DNA of 64,000 nt from Bacteroidia bacterium (GTDB lineage: Bacteria; Bacteroidota; Bacteroidia; J057). Numbering within the stretch: position 1 is the stretch's first letter; each line of letters begins with the position of its first letter. Made by a program: the position numbers and the translations under genes. The notes beneath the pieces are model-generated. The model was not told the DNA's origin. It saw nothing but the letters and a program-made list of their open reading frames with translations, and ran no database searches. Below, piece by piece: positions 8,554 through 17,253 of this stretch. The stretch covers positions 2,108,001-2,172,000 of the forward strand of contig JAWPMV010000001.1 in the NCBI GenBank assembly GCA_033391075.1, read 5' to 3'.

Positions 8554-9138
8554 TTATTCTTTCATGTTGATTCTTTTGATCGTGCCATTTATGGGCGATA
8601 CAGACACTTCTTTTTTCCCTTCTCTCACATAAAAAATAAAGCTACTGTTTTGCCCAATCACATGCACTTTCTCTGTCTCATTATCCAGAAAACTGATTTC
8701 GTCCAGCATTTTCAATTCTGCAGCTTTCATTTTATCAGCCGTCTTTATGCCTTTACCGACTCCTGTTCCCAGCAAGAGGGAAGCAACCATCAAAGCAATC
8801 AAGGGCATCTCTCGAGGGATCAAAGGTGCTTCTGCATATATATTATCCCTTTTTTCCACATTAAAGATTCTACTATACCATTTTTTACTTCTATGCTTTT
8901 TGTGAAAAGAAGGCTGAATAGCTACCCAGTAGGTTATAAAAAGGAAGATTAAAAAAAGGACGTACTCCTGGCTGAGATAAGCGATAGGGCTTAAGAGAAC
9001 ATCCATGACATCAGAATAACGGATGATGTTAATTCCCATAAATCCATAGTAAATAGAATCTCTGACTATACCCAGAATCAACAGGTATAAATACCCAAAG
9101 GATAGATAATCTTGTATTCTTAATTCTGATTTCTCCAT
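8554..9138 (-). CDS. Membrane protein of unknown function
   Basis: 194 aa. Hydrophobic segments lie near residues 12-32, 55-75 (EYVLFLIFLFITYWVA) and 108-125 (MPLIALMVASLLLGTG), with a basic loop HKKHRSKKW between. The C-terminal 65 residues are soluble and beta-rich (VHVIGQNSSFIFYVREGKKE). No family was recognised. It sits between a GNAT gene 13 bp upstream and an NTF2-like gene 10 bp downstream, so it belongs to a three-gene transcription unit. Confidence 0.75.
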   Translation of the reverse strand: MEKSELRIQDYLSFGYLYLLILGIVRDSIYYGFMGINIIRYSDVMDVLLSPIAYLSQEYVLFLIFLFITYWVAIQPSFHKKHRSKKWYSRIFNVEKRDNIYAEAPLIPREMPLIALMVASLLLGTGVGKGIKTADKMKAAELKMLDEISFLDNETEKVHVIGQNSSFIFYVREGKKEVSVSPINGTIKRINMKE

Positions 9139-9151
9139 AAGACTAGAAGGC

Positions 9152-9649
9152 TTATTTTTCTATGAAAAAAAATAACTGATTTCCCCGATCCACTCCCTGT
9201 TTCATTCCATTTTTAGCCAGAACTTTTGCGGATGCTTCATTATCCGGACGGCAGGTCGCATAGATTTGATCGAAATTGGCTTTCTCCAAAGCAAACTTCA
9301 GCACAGCTTCTACTGCTTCCGTAGTGATGCCTTGATTCCAATAGGCTTCCCCCAACCAAAAAGCAATTTGTGCCATCTTTTCTCCTTCTTTGTGGAGGCT
9401 GATTTCTCCGATGAGTTCTTCGCTTTCTTTCTGGATGATGGCGAATACGAATCTTTTATTCTGCTTAAACCCTTGTACCACATAACTGATTCTAAAAACT
9501 GCTTGTGGCTCCTCATAGGGATATGGGATATTGGGAATGCGATCCGCTATTTTTTTGTTATTGGCATGTTTGAGTAAAGCCGGTATATCCTCGATATCGA
9601 TCTTTCTCAAGATGAGTCGTGGGCTATATAGGGTAGGGAAGTAGTCCAT
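9152..9649 (-). CDS. GNAT family N-acetyltransferase (RimJ/RimL type)
   Basis: 165 aa. It opens with the RimJ/RimL-like LYSPRLILRKIDIEDIPALL. The acetyl-CoA region reads QIAFWLGEAYWNQGITTEAV, with N-Q-G in place of the common GxGxG/A loop. The C-terminal block is YATCRPDNEASAKVLAKNGM. It probably acetylates an N-terminal amine or a small molecule. It is first in a unit with the membrane protein gene and the SnoaL-like gene. Confidence 0.88.
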   Translation of the reverse strand: MDYFPTLYSPRLILRKIDIEDIPALLKHANNKKIADRIPNIPYPYEEPQAVFRISYVVQGFKQNKRFVFAIIQKESEELIGEISLHKEGEKMAQIAFWLGEAYWNQGITTEAVEAVLKFALEKANFDQIYATCRPDNEASAKVLAKNGMKQGVDRGNQLFFFIEK

Positions 9650-9680
9650 GATTTATGATCCAAAAAGAGCTGGGCAAATA

Positions 9681-10469
9681 CTACTCATTCAACTTAGTCA
9701 TCTCTCCTAATAAGTAGAAATTACCGTCTTTAAATCGGCTTAAATATTTGAAATTATTATTATTTACCTCAATAATGCTCACCTGGATAATTTTAGACCC
9801 ATCGGTATCTTCTGGATCAATGAGGAGATATTGACTGTTTGACTGCCAGACTATCTGCATATTCAGGCTTTGACCATTTGCTTTTTCTATTTGCTTATTG
9901 CCTACGCGCAGTACTTCCGTTCGGATTGTTTTTTGTTCGCCATCTTCTTCAATTTCGGTGAAATATTCAAAGCTGCCTTCCCGGAATTTGCTGCAGTCTT
10001 CTTTTGTTGGTGAGTTGAATAAAAGCTCCTGAACCCTGTAAAGGCGATTGATTATTTTCTCTCCGAATTCTTCCCCCCATTTCTCTACACTCTTACTTCC
10101 TTCTTCCAGAATGATTGGATTTATCCTTTTCATTTTTTGTCCAACTTCACTATTCAAAAAGGCATTGACTTCATCGATTTCTTCTTCCGTAAAATATTCT
10201 TTATAGAATGGGATTATGATACTGATTAGGTCTTCATATGCCTCATCCAGTATGACCGTTTCGTGTTTCTTCCAAAACTTATCAGGAACTTGTTTTCTTT
10301 GAATTTCCTTCATTTCAAAGAGCGCCTTTTGAAATAGGAAGTCATAAGTTGTCCGGGTGTCGGATAATTCCAACATCAAACGGATTTTTTGCTCAAAATT
10401 ATCTTCCTGGGCAGCTAGAGAAGAAAAGACTAATATTAAAGAAAAAAGGCAACAGCTAATTGATTTCAT
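9681..10469 (-). CDS. Exported DUF2059 domain protein
   Basis: 262 aa from the ATG at 10467-10469, which gives a clean signal peptide (MKSISCCLFSLILVFSSLAA) and a likely cleavage before QEDNF; the ATG at 10490 adds seven residues. Residues 25-145 match a DUF2059-type helical domain, with IIPFYKEYFTEEEIDEVNAF and LNSEVGQKM. The remaining C-terminal beta-rich part has no recognised family. Function unknown. Confidence 0.8.
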   Translation of the reverse strand: MKSISCCLFSLILVFSSLAAQEDNFEQKIRLMLELSDTRTTYDFLFQKALFEMKEIQRKQVPDKFWKKHETVILDEAYEDLISIIIPFYKEYFTEEEIDEVNAFLNSEVGQKMKRINPIILEEGSKSVEKWGEEFGEKIINRLYRVQELLFNSPTKEDCSKFREGSFEYFTEIEEDGEQKTIRTEVLRVGNKQIEKANGQSLNMQIVWQSNSQYLLIDPEDTDGSKIIQVSIIEVNNNNFKYLSRFKDGNFYLLGEMTKLNE

Positions 10470-10555
10470 GTTTATGCTTAATAGGTTCATCTTTTAATCC
10501 TGGTAACCCAAATATATTCCAAATTGTGGATAATGGATAGTGTGCAAAGCCAGAA

Positions 10556-10588
10556 TTAAAAAAGCGGCGAAATAATCGCCGCTTTTTT
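10556..10588 (-). terminator. Rho-independent terminator (bidirectional shape)
   Basis: GCGGCGA (10564-10570), loop AATAA, TCGCCGC (10576-10582), flanked by an A run on one side and a T run on the other. It lies 25 nt after the AHSA1 stop, and on the minus strand the stem is followed by TTTTTTAATTC. It ends the ArsR/AHSA1 operon. Confidence 0.9.
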
Positions 10589-10613
10589 GTTATGTCACTG
10601 CTCGTTTTTTTGT

Positions 10614-11069
10614 CTAAACCTTTTCTTTCAAATACTCACTTAGATTATCAAACACAGAACCCCATCCCTTATAAAAGCCCATCTCTTCCTGCTGTTTGCA
10701 GTATTCCTCCGTCTCATGAATCACATGAAAGGTGAAATTTGTTTTGTCTCCAGCTTCTTCAAATATGGATTGCAATTCAACACCCTCGGTCATAGGCTTG
10801 AAATCAGCAGAGCTATGAATGCGTTTCAATTCTTCGATCAGGGAATAGATCCCTTCGGTAATAAATTCCGCTCCATTAGGCATGGTCATAGAATATCTCC
10901 ATTGCCCACCAAGCTCAAAATTGTGCTCAATGATATTGACCTTCATGCCTTTGGGACCCCACCAGTGTGCGATGTGCTCGGGCTTAGTCCAGGCTTCCCA
11001 AACCAGCTTGATGGGAGCATTGAAAGTTCTTGTTAAGGTTAAGGTGCGATTCTCTAATTCCTTACTCAT
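10614..11069 (-). CDS. SRPBCC / AHSA1 domain protein
   Basis: 151 aa with the START-like lipid/ligand pocket fold. Family marks are LTLTRTFNAPIKLVWEAWTK, then PEHIAHWWGPKGM and a closing amphipathic helix, GFYKGWGSVFDNLSEYL. Proteins of this type paired with an ArsR regulator are common in Bacteroidota and are thought to bind or modify small hydrophobic molecules. The start overlaps the end of the ArsR gene by 8 bp, so the two are translationally coupled. Confidence 0.92.
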   Translation of the reverse strand: MSKELENRTLTLTRTFNAPIKLVWEAWTKPEHIAHWWGPKGMKVNIIEHNFELGGQWRYSMTMPNGAEFITEGIYSLIEELKRIHSSADFKPMTEGVELQSIFEEAGDKTNFTFHVIHETEEYCKQQEEMGFYKGWGSVFDNLSEYLKEKV

Positions 11070-11391
11070 CTGTATCTTGTTTTGATTGTAATTTGTTTAA
11101 ATATTCTTCGAAAGCATCTAGTTTTTCCTCCCATAGCTTACGGTAAGGTTCGACCCAATCATAGACCGGGGCCAGTTCTTTGGGCTGGATTTGGCAATAT
11201 CTTTCTCTTCCTACCTTTCTGATCGCAATGATCCCGCATTCGTTCAGGATTTTGATATGCTTGGAAATAGCAGGCCGACTTATTTCAAAATTCTGAGCTA
11301 CGGCATTTACCGTCAGAGATTCAGAAGAAAGTAATCCGATGATATCTCTACGTACCGGATCGGCTATAGCTTGAAAAACATCTCGTCTCAT
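11062..11391 (-). CDS. ArsR family winged-helix repressor
   Basis: 109 aa from the ATG at 11389-11391 (MRRDVFQAIADPVRRDI), the standard N-terminus of this subfamily. An ATG at 11445 would run the protein through the operator palindromes and is rejected. The winged helix contains LTVNAVAQNFEISRPAIS and the recognition helix up to KHIKILNECG; the wing is KVGRERYCQIQ. There is no metal-binding Cys pair, so it probably senses an organic ligand. It controls itself and the downstream AHSA1 gene. Confidence 0.92.
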   Translation of the reverse strand: MRRDVFQAIADPVRRDIIGLLSSESLTVNAVAQNFEISRPAISKHIKILNECGIIAIRKVGRERYCQIQPKELAPVYDWVEPYRKLWEEKLDAFEEYLNKLQSKQDTDE

Positions 11392-11399
11392 AGTTATAT

Positions 11400-11415
11400 G
11401 TAACTGATCGGTTAC
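11400..11415. promoter_or_regulatory. ArsR operator, proximal palindrome
   Basis: GTAAC-TGATCG-GTTAC, an exact inverted repeat whose far end touches the likely -7 element. The proximal edge is 8 nt before the ArsR start codon. It is a near copy of the distal palindrome, with centres 26 bp apart. Confidence 0.75.
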
Positions 11416-11445
11416 TAATTTACATGTAACTGTTCGGTTACGCAA
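11415..11445 (-). promoter_or_regulatory. Promoter of the ArsR/AHSA1 operon
   Basis: On the minus strand there is TTG (11443-11445), a 20-nt spacer, and TAAATTAG (11415-11422). This fits the Bacteroidota primary-sigma pattern TTG-N19/20-TAnnTTTG with one mismatch. The distal operator occupies the spacer, which explains repression directly. Confidence 0.6.
11426..11441. promoter_or_regulatory. ArsR operator, distal palindrome
   Basis: GTAAC-TGTTCG-GTTAC, the second copy of the operator. It sits wholly between the -33 and -7 elements, so a bound repressor would exclude RNA polymerase. Confidence 0.75.
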
Positions 11446-11496
11446 GGGAAATTGAATATTTTTTAGAAAAAAGGGGAGGAGAGAGGGTAAAATGGA

Positions 11497-13923
11497 TTAG
11501 AACTTATAGCGAATTCCTAGCCTAATTACCTGAGTTTCATAATAGTTTTGGTATAAATTGGTAAAACCGTCCCCTTTAAGTTCTTGCCGAATTCCGAATT
11601 GGTTGAATAGGTCGTTTGCTGAAATTGTAATTTCTCCTTTCTGATTCCAAAGAGATTTTTTGATCCCGAAATCCAGAGAAGCTCGCGACAATTGCCGCCC
11701 TTGAGGGATATTGAAGGGGGCATAATACAAATAAGCTATTTGTATCTGCCAGTCTTCTGATAATTGGAATTGGTTCTGGAATTTTATGTCCCAGGTAGTA
11801 CTCTGGGTTTTATCGATACTAAAGGGTCTTATGTAGGGAAATAGTAATTCCCCTGTAAAGGCATTTATGGTGTTCTGGTAAAGGTTGAAGCTCCCGCTAA
11901 ATTTCCAGACTTCAGAGAATTGATGTGAAAAGAGGAATTCCAGTCCGGCTTGATTTCCACTCCCTACATTCTGATAAATGCGATTGACAATGTCATATTG
12001 TACGCTACTTGTATCTATGCTGTATACACGTGTGAAGGGATTGTCGATGATTCGATAATAAGTTGAGAAAAATGCGGAACCCTTTTCCCAACTATAGCGA
12101 TAAGCCAGTTCAAAGTTTTGAGTGAACTGAGGCCTTAAATAGGGATTGCCGACTTTGAGCAATTCGGGATCATCGTATTTAGGGAAAACCCTTAATTCTG
12201 GCTCTCCAGGTCGATCTACCCGTCTGTTATAAAACAGAGAAAGTCCATGTCTGGGGTGAGGCTTTAGCGTAAATCGAATATTGGGATATAGTTCGAAATA
12301 CTGGTAAGCATCATTTTGATCATAATAAATATTGACAGGATCTAATTCGTAAAAGACATAGGTTTGCTCAGCCCGTATTCCGGATTCAATTTCATAGCGA
12401 GGCTTTTCCCAGATATAATTCAAATAAGCAGCAAAAATACTTTCGCCCCAGGAAGAGTTGTCGCCGAGCTCGGGGTAAATAATAGAGGATTCTCCCTGTC
12501 CTATTTCGTAGGTAATAGGGATACGGCGAACTTGAATTCTACTTCCTCCTTCCAATCTGCCACTCTTGAGAGGTTTGGTATAGTTTAGCTGAAAAAGTCC
12601 GGTATGTTCAATGGCAATGATATGGGTAGTATCCTGGCCTATGCGAATAGAAGAACTATCTGTTAAGAAGTAGGCTTCATCTTCAATTCCTCTTGTGTAT
12701 TGTAAGCTGCTCGAGATTTTATGCCCTGCTTGAGGGAAACTATGCTCATAAGCTGATCGGAAATTCAGGTAACCGGTCGTTTCTCGTTCGGACCAATGCC
12801 AATATCGATTACGGACATCGGTGTTCAGATTGATATAGGGTACCTGGGCTGTATCTATATGATTTTCATAATCAACTATGGCAGAAAAACTTAAGAGATT
12901 TCGTTGATCCAGTTGCCAATCAAGGCCTCCATTGACTATGTATTGGGTTTGGGTTCGATTTTCTGGTACCTGAGAAATAATGACTCTGCCATCCTCATAA
13001 GTCCGGGTATTAAATTCATTGTTCGGCAATTTTTTCTGGCGAAGAATTTCCCCTCGAATAAAGGCCCTCCATTTGGGCTGTGAATAATTGAGGCTTATGC
13101 TGGGAATATATTTGGGATTGAGAGAAAATCGACCTAATTCTGTCGGAAGACTTTCTTTTCGAGTGCTTATTTCTCCCAGGCCATAAGTAAAACCAACTTC
13201 TCCTGTCAGGCCTTCCTTTTTTTCTTTTTTGTATATAATATTGATGATTCCAGCCATTCCTGCTGCGTCATACTTAGCAGACGGATTATTTATAATCTCT
13301 ATTCGATCGATGTTTGCCGCAGGAATGTTATCCAGTCCTTGTTGTTGACCAAAACCCGTCAAACTTGACTGCTGTCCATCTATGAGAATAGATACCTGAT
13401 CACTTCCTCGAAGGGCAACTTTTCCTTCAGCATCCACAGTTATTCCAGGCAAAGTCCTCATGGCATCCAGGACAGAGCCTCCAGCTTGAGAAATATTTTC
13501 ATCCAGATCAAAGCTTTTCCGATCGAGGGAAGTTGAAACACTGGCTATTTCCCCCTCAATGAGTACTTCGGAAAGCCGACTTTCTGAGGGCAAAAGTTGT
13601 ATTTTCCCCAAATCATAATATCGATTTAGGCGTCCGATTAGGATGTCTTGCTGGAATGCCTGATATCCAATGTGAGTAATTCTAATAAGGAAACTGCCTG
13701 GCTTTATTCCTGTGATGCTTGCCCTACCGCTGGAGTCCGATAATCTCCCTGCTAATAGACTACTATCAGCTAAGCTAATAAGTCGAATACTTGCGCTTGT
13801 TATGGTGTTCTGAGTCTTCCCATCAAGAACTTGTAAGGAAAGGGTGGCGCTTTCTTGTGCCTGTAAGCTTAGCGATAAACAACTAAAGATCAGCAGGCTT
13901 AAAAAGATGTGTTGGTAGTTCAA
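11497..13923 (-). CDS. TonB-dependent-receptor-like outer membrane beta-barrel protein
   Basis: 808 aa with a signal peptide ending near LQAQ. Residues about 26-115 form a carboxypeptidase-D regulatory-like beta domain (TITSASIRLISLADSSLLAG, then DSSGRASITGIKPGSFLIRI). A plug domain follows (about 125-235), with GSVLDAMRTLPGITVDAEGK, RGSDQVSILIDGQ and RIEIINNPSAKYDAAGMAGI. The rest is an outer-membrane barrel of the OMP_b-brl_3 type, ending in aromatic RLGIRYKF. I see no clear TonB box. No SusD partner is adjacent, so a glycan role is not implied; peptide, metal or siderophore uptake are open. Confidence 0.92.
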   Translation of the reverse strand: MNYQHIFLSLLIFSCLSLSLQAQESATLSLQVLDGKTQNTITSASIRLISLADSSLLAGRLSDSSGRASITGIKPGSFLIRITHIGYQAFQQDILIGRLNRYYDLGKIQLLPSESRLSEVLIEGEIASVSTSLDRKSFDLDENISQAGGSVLDAMRTLPGITVDAEGKVALRGSDQVSILIDGQQSSLTGFGQQQGLDNIPAANIDRIEIINNPSAKYDAAGMAGIINIIYKKEKKEGLTGEVGFTYGLGEISTRKESLPTELGRFSLNPKYIPSISLNYSQPKWRAFIRGEILRQKKLPNNEFNTRTYEDGRVIISQVPENRTQTQYIVNGGLDWQLDQRNLLSFSAIVDYENHIDTAQVPYINLNTDVRNRYWHWSERETTGYLNFRSAYEHSFPQAGHKISSSLQYTRGIEDEAYFLTDSSSIRIGQDTTHIIAIEHTGLFQLNYTKPLKSGRLEGGSRIQVRRIPITYEIGQGESSIIYPELGDNSSWGESIFAAYLNYIWEKPRYEIESGIRAEQTYVFYELDPVNIYYDQNDAYQYFELYPNIRFTLKPHPRHGLSLFYNRRVDRPGEPELRVFPKYDDPELLKVGNPYLRPQFTQNFELAYRYSWEKGSAFFSTYYRIIDNPFTRVYSIDTSSVQYDIVNRIYQNVGSGNQAGLEFLFSHQFSEVWKFSGSFNLYQNTINAFTGELLFPYIRPFSIDKTQSTTWDIKFQNQFQLSEDWQIQIAYLYYAPFNIPQGRQLSRASLDFGIKKSLWNQKGEITISANDLFNQFGIRQELKGDGFTNLYQNYYETQVIRLGIRYKF

Positions 13924-13956
13924 TGTAGCTAGTGTTTAATTTTAAATGGCATTGCC

Positions 13957-14925
13957 TTAAAATATAGCAATCGGGTTTAAAGGTGAGCCTGTCCCTCCTT
14001 CAATTCTTAACGGAGCAGCAGTAAAAAGAAATGCCCAACGATTTTGCTTTTTTGCCTCCATAAGAAGGTCCTCCAAATTGAGATTGTCCAGGATAGGAGT
14101 TCCCATACTATGCAGCACCAAAAGGTGAACGGGATGGCTTTGGCCTTCCACACCAGAGGGAAAAAGATCGCTGGCTCCATCCGAACCCAAAACTGCGATA
14201 TCTCTTTCTCTCAACCAGCTAACTGCAGAGGCATGCAGGCCTGCTGCATTTTCACTATACTTCCAGGGGCCTCTCTGTTTTTCGCAGGCAAGCTTTCCGG
14301 TTCGAATCAAGAGTATATCTCCACTTTCAACTTTTATACCTGATTTCTTTTCCCATGCATCCAAATCAGAAGCGAGAATGGGTGTGCCGGGTTCCAAATA
14401 GTCCAGCTCTTTTAACCAGGGAATATCAACCAATATTCCCCTACTAAAAATCCCTTCCGACATTTGCTGAATGCCCAGTTTCTCAGCCCCATTCGCTTTT
14501 CTACTATCCGCAGGAAATCCATTGTACAATAGTTCGTCTCCAGCTATATGGCATAAAGCATCGATATGGGAATGGGCATAGCCATGGTAATTTATGGTAT
14601 AGGTATCTCCTGCCCATTGGCCAGAGGTGCCCAATTGATGGATAAGCGGATCGCCATTATTTATGTTTTCTTCTTTTGAGAGAGGGTAGGCCAGGGAAAC
14701 GGATACGCCTTCTTGTACCAAAGCGGCTGCAGCTACTTTTTTCTCAGCCGTGATGAGATTTAAACTTCCTTTCTGATCCTCTTTGCCCCATCGTCCCCAA
14801 TTGGAAACTTCTTTTTGCCATGTTTTGAGTTGATCCCTTGAGACTTTTTCTGGCTTATTTTGGGGTAAAGCCGAAAGGGGGAAAAAGAATAATAGAAGGA
14901 TAAAAGTAAGGACTGTATACTTCAT
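13957..14925 (-). CDS. Exported cyclase family protein (kynurenine-formamidase fold)
   Basis: 322 aa with a signal peptide ending near ALPQ. The metal-binding core of the cyclase family is HGYAHSHIDALCH (H118, H120, D122 and H126 being the likely ligands). A further family block is ILLIRTGK. Members hydrolyse amides or lactones using zinc or manganese. This is the long subgroup, with WGRWGKEDQKGSLNLIT at the N-terminus, usually of unknown substrate. It follows an exported amidohydrolase gene by 63 bp, so the two may act on the same compound outside the cytoplasm. Confidence 0.85.
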   Translation of the reverse strand: MKYTVLTFILLLFFFPLSALPQNKPEKVSRDQLKTWQKEVSNWGRWGKEDQKGSLNLITAEKKVAAAALVQEGVSVSLAYPLSKEENINNGDPLIHQLGTSGQWAGDTYTINYHGYAHSHIDALCHIAGDELLYNGFPADSRKANGAEKLGIQQMSEGIFSRGILVDIPWLKELDYLEPGTPILASDLDAWEKKSGIKVESGDILLIRTGKLACEKQRGPWKYSENAAGLHASAVSWLRERDIAVLGSDGASDLFPSGVEGQSHPVHLLVLHSMGTPILDNLNLEDLLMEAKKQNRWAFLFTAAPLRIEGGTGSPLNPIAIF

Positions 14926-14988
14926 AATGTATCTGTTAGGCTTTGTCCTATATAAGTTAACTAGAAAAATTGATCCGGAGTATTAGGT

Positions 14989-16650
14989 CTAGTCGGTCAA
15001 TTCAAATACTTTTTTCCCTCCTACATAGGTTTGTAGCACCTGAACATCTTTGATTTTTCCCGGATCAATTTGAAAGAGGTCTTCACTCAGGACGACAAAA
15101 TCTGCCAGTTTCCCTACTTCAAGGCTTCCTTTAATATCTTCCTCAAAGGAAGCAAAGGCTGCATCTATGGTATAGGCTTTTAAGGCTGCTTCCAAACTGA
15201 TTTTTTGTTCAACTACCCAACCATCGGGATTTGCTCCATCCAGGGTTTGTCTTAAAAGGGCAGCATGAATGCCTTTGAGAGGAGAGGCAGGTGCTACTGC
15301 CCAATCACTGCCAAAAGTAAGTCTTGCTCCTGATTGAAGGAGGGATTGAAAGGCATAGGTCGTTTTGATCCTTTCCGGACCAATATAGGTTTCTGCCCAC
15401 CTGCCATCATCAATGGCGTGATAAGGCTGCATACTTGCGATTACGCCTAATTCCCGAAACCTCTGTATATCTTCAAGAGCGATATGCTGGGCATGCTCGA
15501 TTCTAAATCTACGATCCTTTGTTCCATTCTCCCGGGCCACCTGTTCAAAAATATTGAGCAAAACATGATTGGCTTTATCTCCAATGGCATGAACCATGAC
15601 ATGCAGATTGGCTTTGTCTGCCCCGGATATCCACTCGTATAATTCCTCTTCGGAATTGATGAAAAATCCTTTGTCATCCGCTTTGTCTGTATAGGCTTCA
15701 TGAAAGGCAGCAGTATGAGAGCCCAGAGATCCATCCACAAAACCCTTTAAACTTCCACTTTTTATCCATTCGTCTTTTTGCAGCTTTCCAGCTTGCAGAC
15801 TTTCCCAATCCTTCAAGGGAGTAGCCGCATAAATCCGGAGGTTTAACTTGCCTGATTCCTGAAATTTTTGTGCTGTTGCATAGCTTTCAAAATCCTCGAA
15901 AAGTGCATCCACATCATGTACACTTGCCACTCCATTCGAAAGGAAATATGCCATGGCAGCATCGAAGGCAATATCTTTTTCTTCCTCAGACATAGGAGGA
16001 ATTTTATCCATGACCAAATTCATGGCATTATCCTTTAAGATGCCAGTAAGTTCTCCATCTTTATCTCTTCCTATACTTCCCCCAGCTACCTCTTTTGTGT
16101 GTTTATCCAGACCTGCAAATTTCAGGGCTGCCGTATTTGCTAAAGCCATATGCCAGTCCAGTCTGAATAGCAGAACCGGAGTGTTGGGAGTCCTTGCATC
16201 TATCCAGTCTCTATGGGGAAGCTCACCTCCCCAAAGGGTATGATCCCAATTTCCTTCCAAAATCCATTGTCCCTCTGGGATACTTTCGGCAAAATCACCC
16301 ACTCTTTTGCTAAACTCTTCAGGAGAATCTGCATCGCGCAAATCCACACTTAATAAGCTTCTACCGCCTGTCATCAAATGAACATGACTATCAATGAAAG
16401 CCGGCATGAGAAACTTACCTGCAAGATCGATTTTCTGACTTTTCGAGGATAAATATTTCAGGATTGTTTCTTCTTTTCCTATAGCCAGAATTTTCCCGTT
16501 AGAGATTGCTAGTGAATTTGCAGAAGGATTTTGCTTATCAGCAGTCCAGATATTGGCTCCTGTAATGATTAAATCTGCTGATGGTTCTTGTTCGCAGGAG
16601 ATAGAAATAAGGCTACTGATGAATATAAAGTAGTAGTAGAAAGTTCTCAT
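14989..16650 (-). CDS. Amidohydrolase family 3 lipoprotein (YtcJ-like)
   Basis: 553 aa with a lipoprotein signal (LISISC, Cys19). The metal site starts with DSHVHL (D87, H89, H91). Further marks of the YtcJ/NfdA group are GNWDHTLWGGELP, VHDVDALF, the His block VHAIGDKAN, FRIEHAQHI, and SDWAVAPASPL, followed by the C-terminal KLADFVVL. Known relatives hydrolyse N-substituted formamides or similar amides. It lies upstream of the cyclase family gene on the same strand, 63 bp away. Confidence 0.9.
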   Translation of the reverse strand: MRTFYYYFIFISSLISISCEQEPSADLIITGANIWTADKQNPSANSLAISNGKILAIGKEETILKYLSSKSQKIDLAGKFLMPAFIDSHVHLMTGGRSLLSVDLRDADSPEEFSKRVGDFAESIPEGQWILEGNWDHTLWGGELPHRDWIDARTPNTPVLLFRLDWHMALANTAALKFAGLDKHTKEVAGGSIGRDKDGELTGILKDNAMNLVMDKIPPMSEEEKDIAFDAAMAYFLSNGVASVHDVDALFEDFESYATAQKFQESGKLNLRIYAATPLKDWESLQAGKLQKDEWIKSGSLKGFVDGSLGSHTAAFHEAYTDKADDKGFFINSEEELYEWISGADKANLHVMVHAIGDKANHVLLNIFEQVARENGTKDRRFRIEHAQHIALEDIQRFRELGVIASMQPYHAIDDGRWAETYIGPERIKTTYAFQSLLQSGARLTFGSDWAVAPASPLKGIHAALLRQTLDGANPDGWVVEQKISLEAALKAYTIDAAFASFEEDIKGSLEVGKLADFVVLSEDLFQIDPGKIKDVQVLQTYVGGKKVFELTD

Positions 16651-16685
16651 CTGGGTCTTGAGTTAAGCATAGGCTAAATTTCAAG

Positions 16686-16713
16686 ATTGCATTAATTTGA
16701 GCAAGAATGCAAT
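16686..16713 (-). terminator. Possible hairpin terminator after the GNAT gene
   Basis: ATTGCATT (16686-16693) and AATGCAAT (16706-16713) pair perfectly and directly abut the stop codon of the GNAT gene. The following minus-strand sequence is only moderately T-rich, so terminator activity is uncertain. Confidence 0.35.
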
Positions 16714-17253
16714 TCAAGACCTAGTTTTCCTATAGGATTCCTTTATGACGCTATAGACTTCCGCATCCGAAATTTGGTCGCGGATTTGAAATCCATTCGG
16801 GACCAGGTACATATGCTCATAGGGAAGTTTTTGGGCAACTTTTTTGCTAGCAGGATTCTCCGCAGAGGGTATGATGCGTATCTGTTCCAATCCGACTTCT
16901 TCAAAACCATACTCAAGCAGAAAAAAGCTGGCTTGAGTAGCAATACCAAAACCAGTGGCTGAAGTCCTAACCCAATAAGCGATATTGGCTACTTTATTTT
17001 TCAGATCTAATTGCTCCAAAGCGCATCCGCCCAAAACCTGATCTTCTTCCGGATTCAGGATGATAAATTCACAGCCTTTTTGCTCCTTCCAGATGTTCGG
17101 AATCATTTCTTTTATCCATTTCTCAGTATCCTGGCGGGAATAATGTTCGTGAGCCCAGGGAAACCAAACTGAGAGTTCAGCAAGGGACTCTTTTACGGCT
17201 TCATAAAAAAGGGGAATATCCGTATCCTTATATTTTCTTATCCGAATTTCCAT
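16714..17253 (-). CDS. GNAT family N-acetyltransferase
   Basis: 179 aa. RimJ-like blocks: IRIRKYKDTDIPLFYEAVKE, FPWAHEHYSRQDTEKWI, and the CoA-binding segment NIAYWVRTSATGFGIATQA, in which TGFGIAT matches the loop of the family. The closing block is IRIIPSAENPASKKVAQKL. Its start overlaps the end of the isochorismatase-like gene by 26 bp, so the two are translated from one message. The acceptor is unknown. Confidence 0.88.
   Translation of the reverse strand: MEIRIRKYKDTDIPLFYEAVKESLAELSVWFPWAHEHYSRQDTEKWIKEMIPNIWKEQKGCEFIILNPEEDQVLGGCALEQLDLKNKVANIAYWVRTSATGFGIATQASFFLLEYGFEEVGLEQIRIIPSAENPASKKVAQKLPYEHMYLVPNGFQIRDQISDAEVYSVIKESYRKTRS

Noticed and set aside
8458-8952. 164-aa forward frame
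   Set aside because: Opposite to the membrane protein gene at 8554-9138, with abnormal composition rich in Phe, His and Ser. A shadow.
11392-11445. N-terminal extension of the ArsR protein
   Set aside because: The extension would code through the operator palindromes and the promoter; the internal ATG gives the normal family start.
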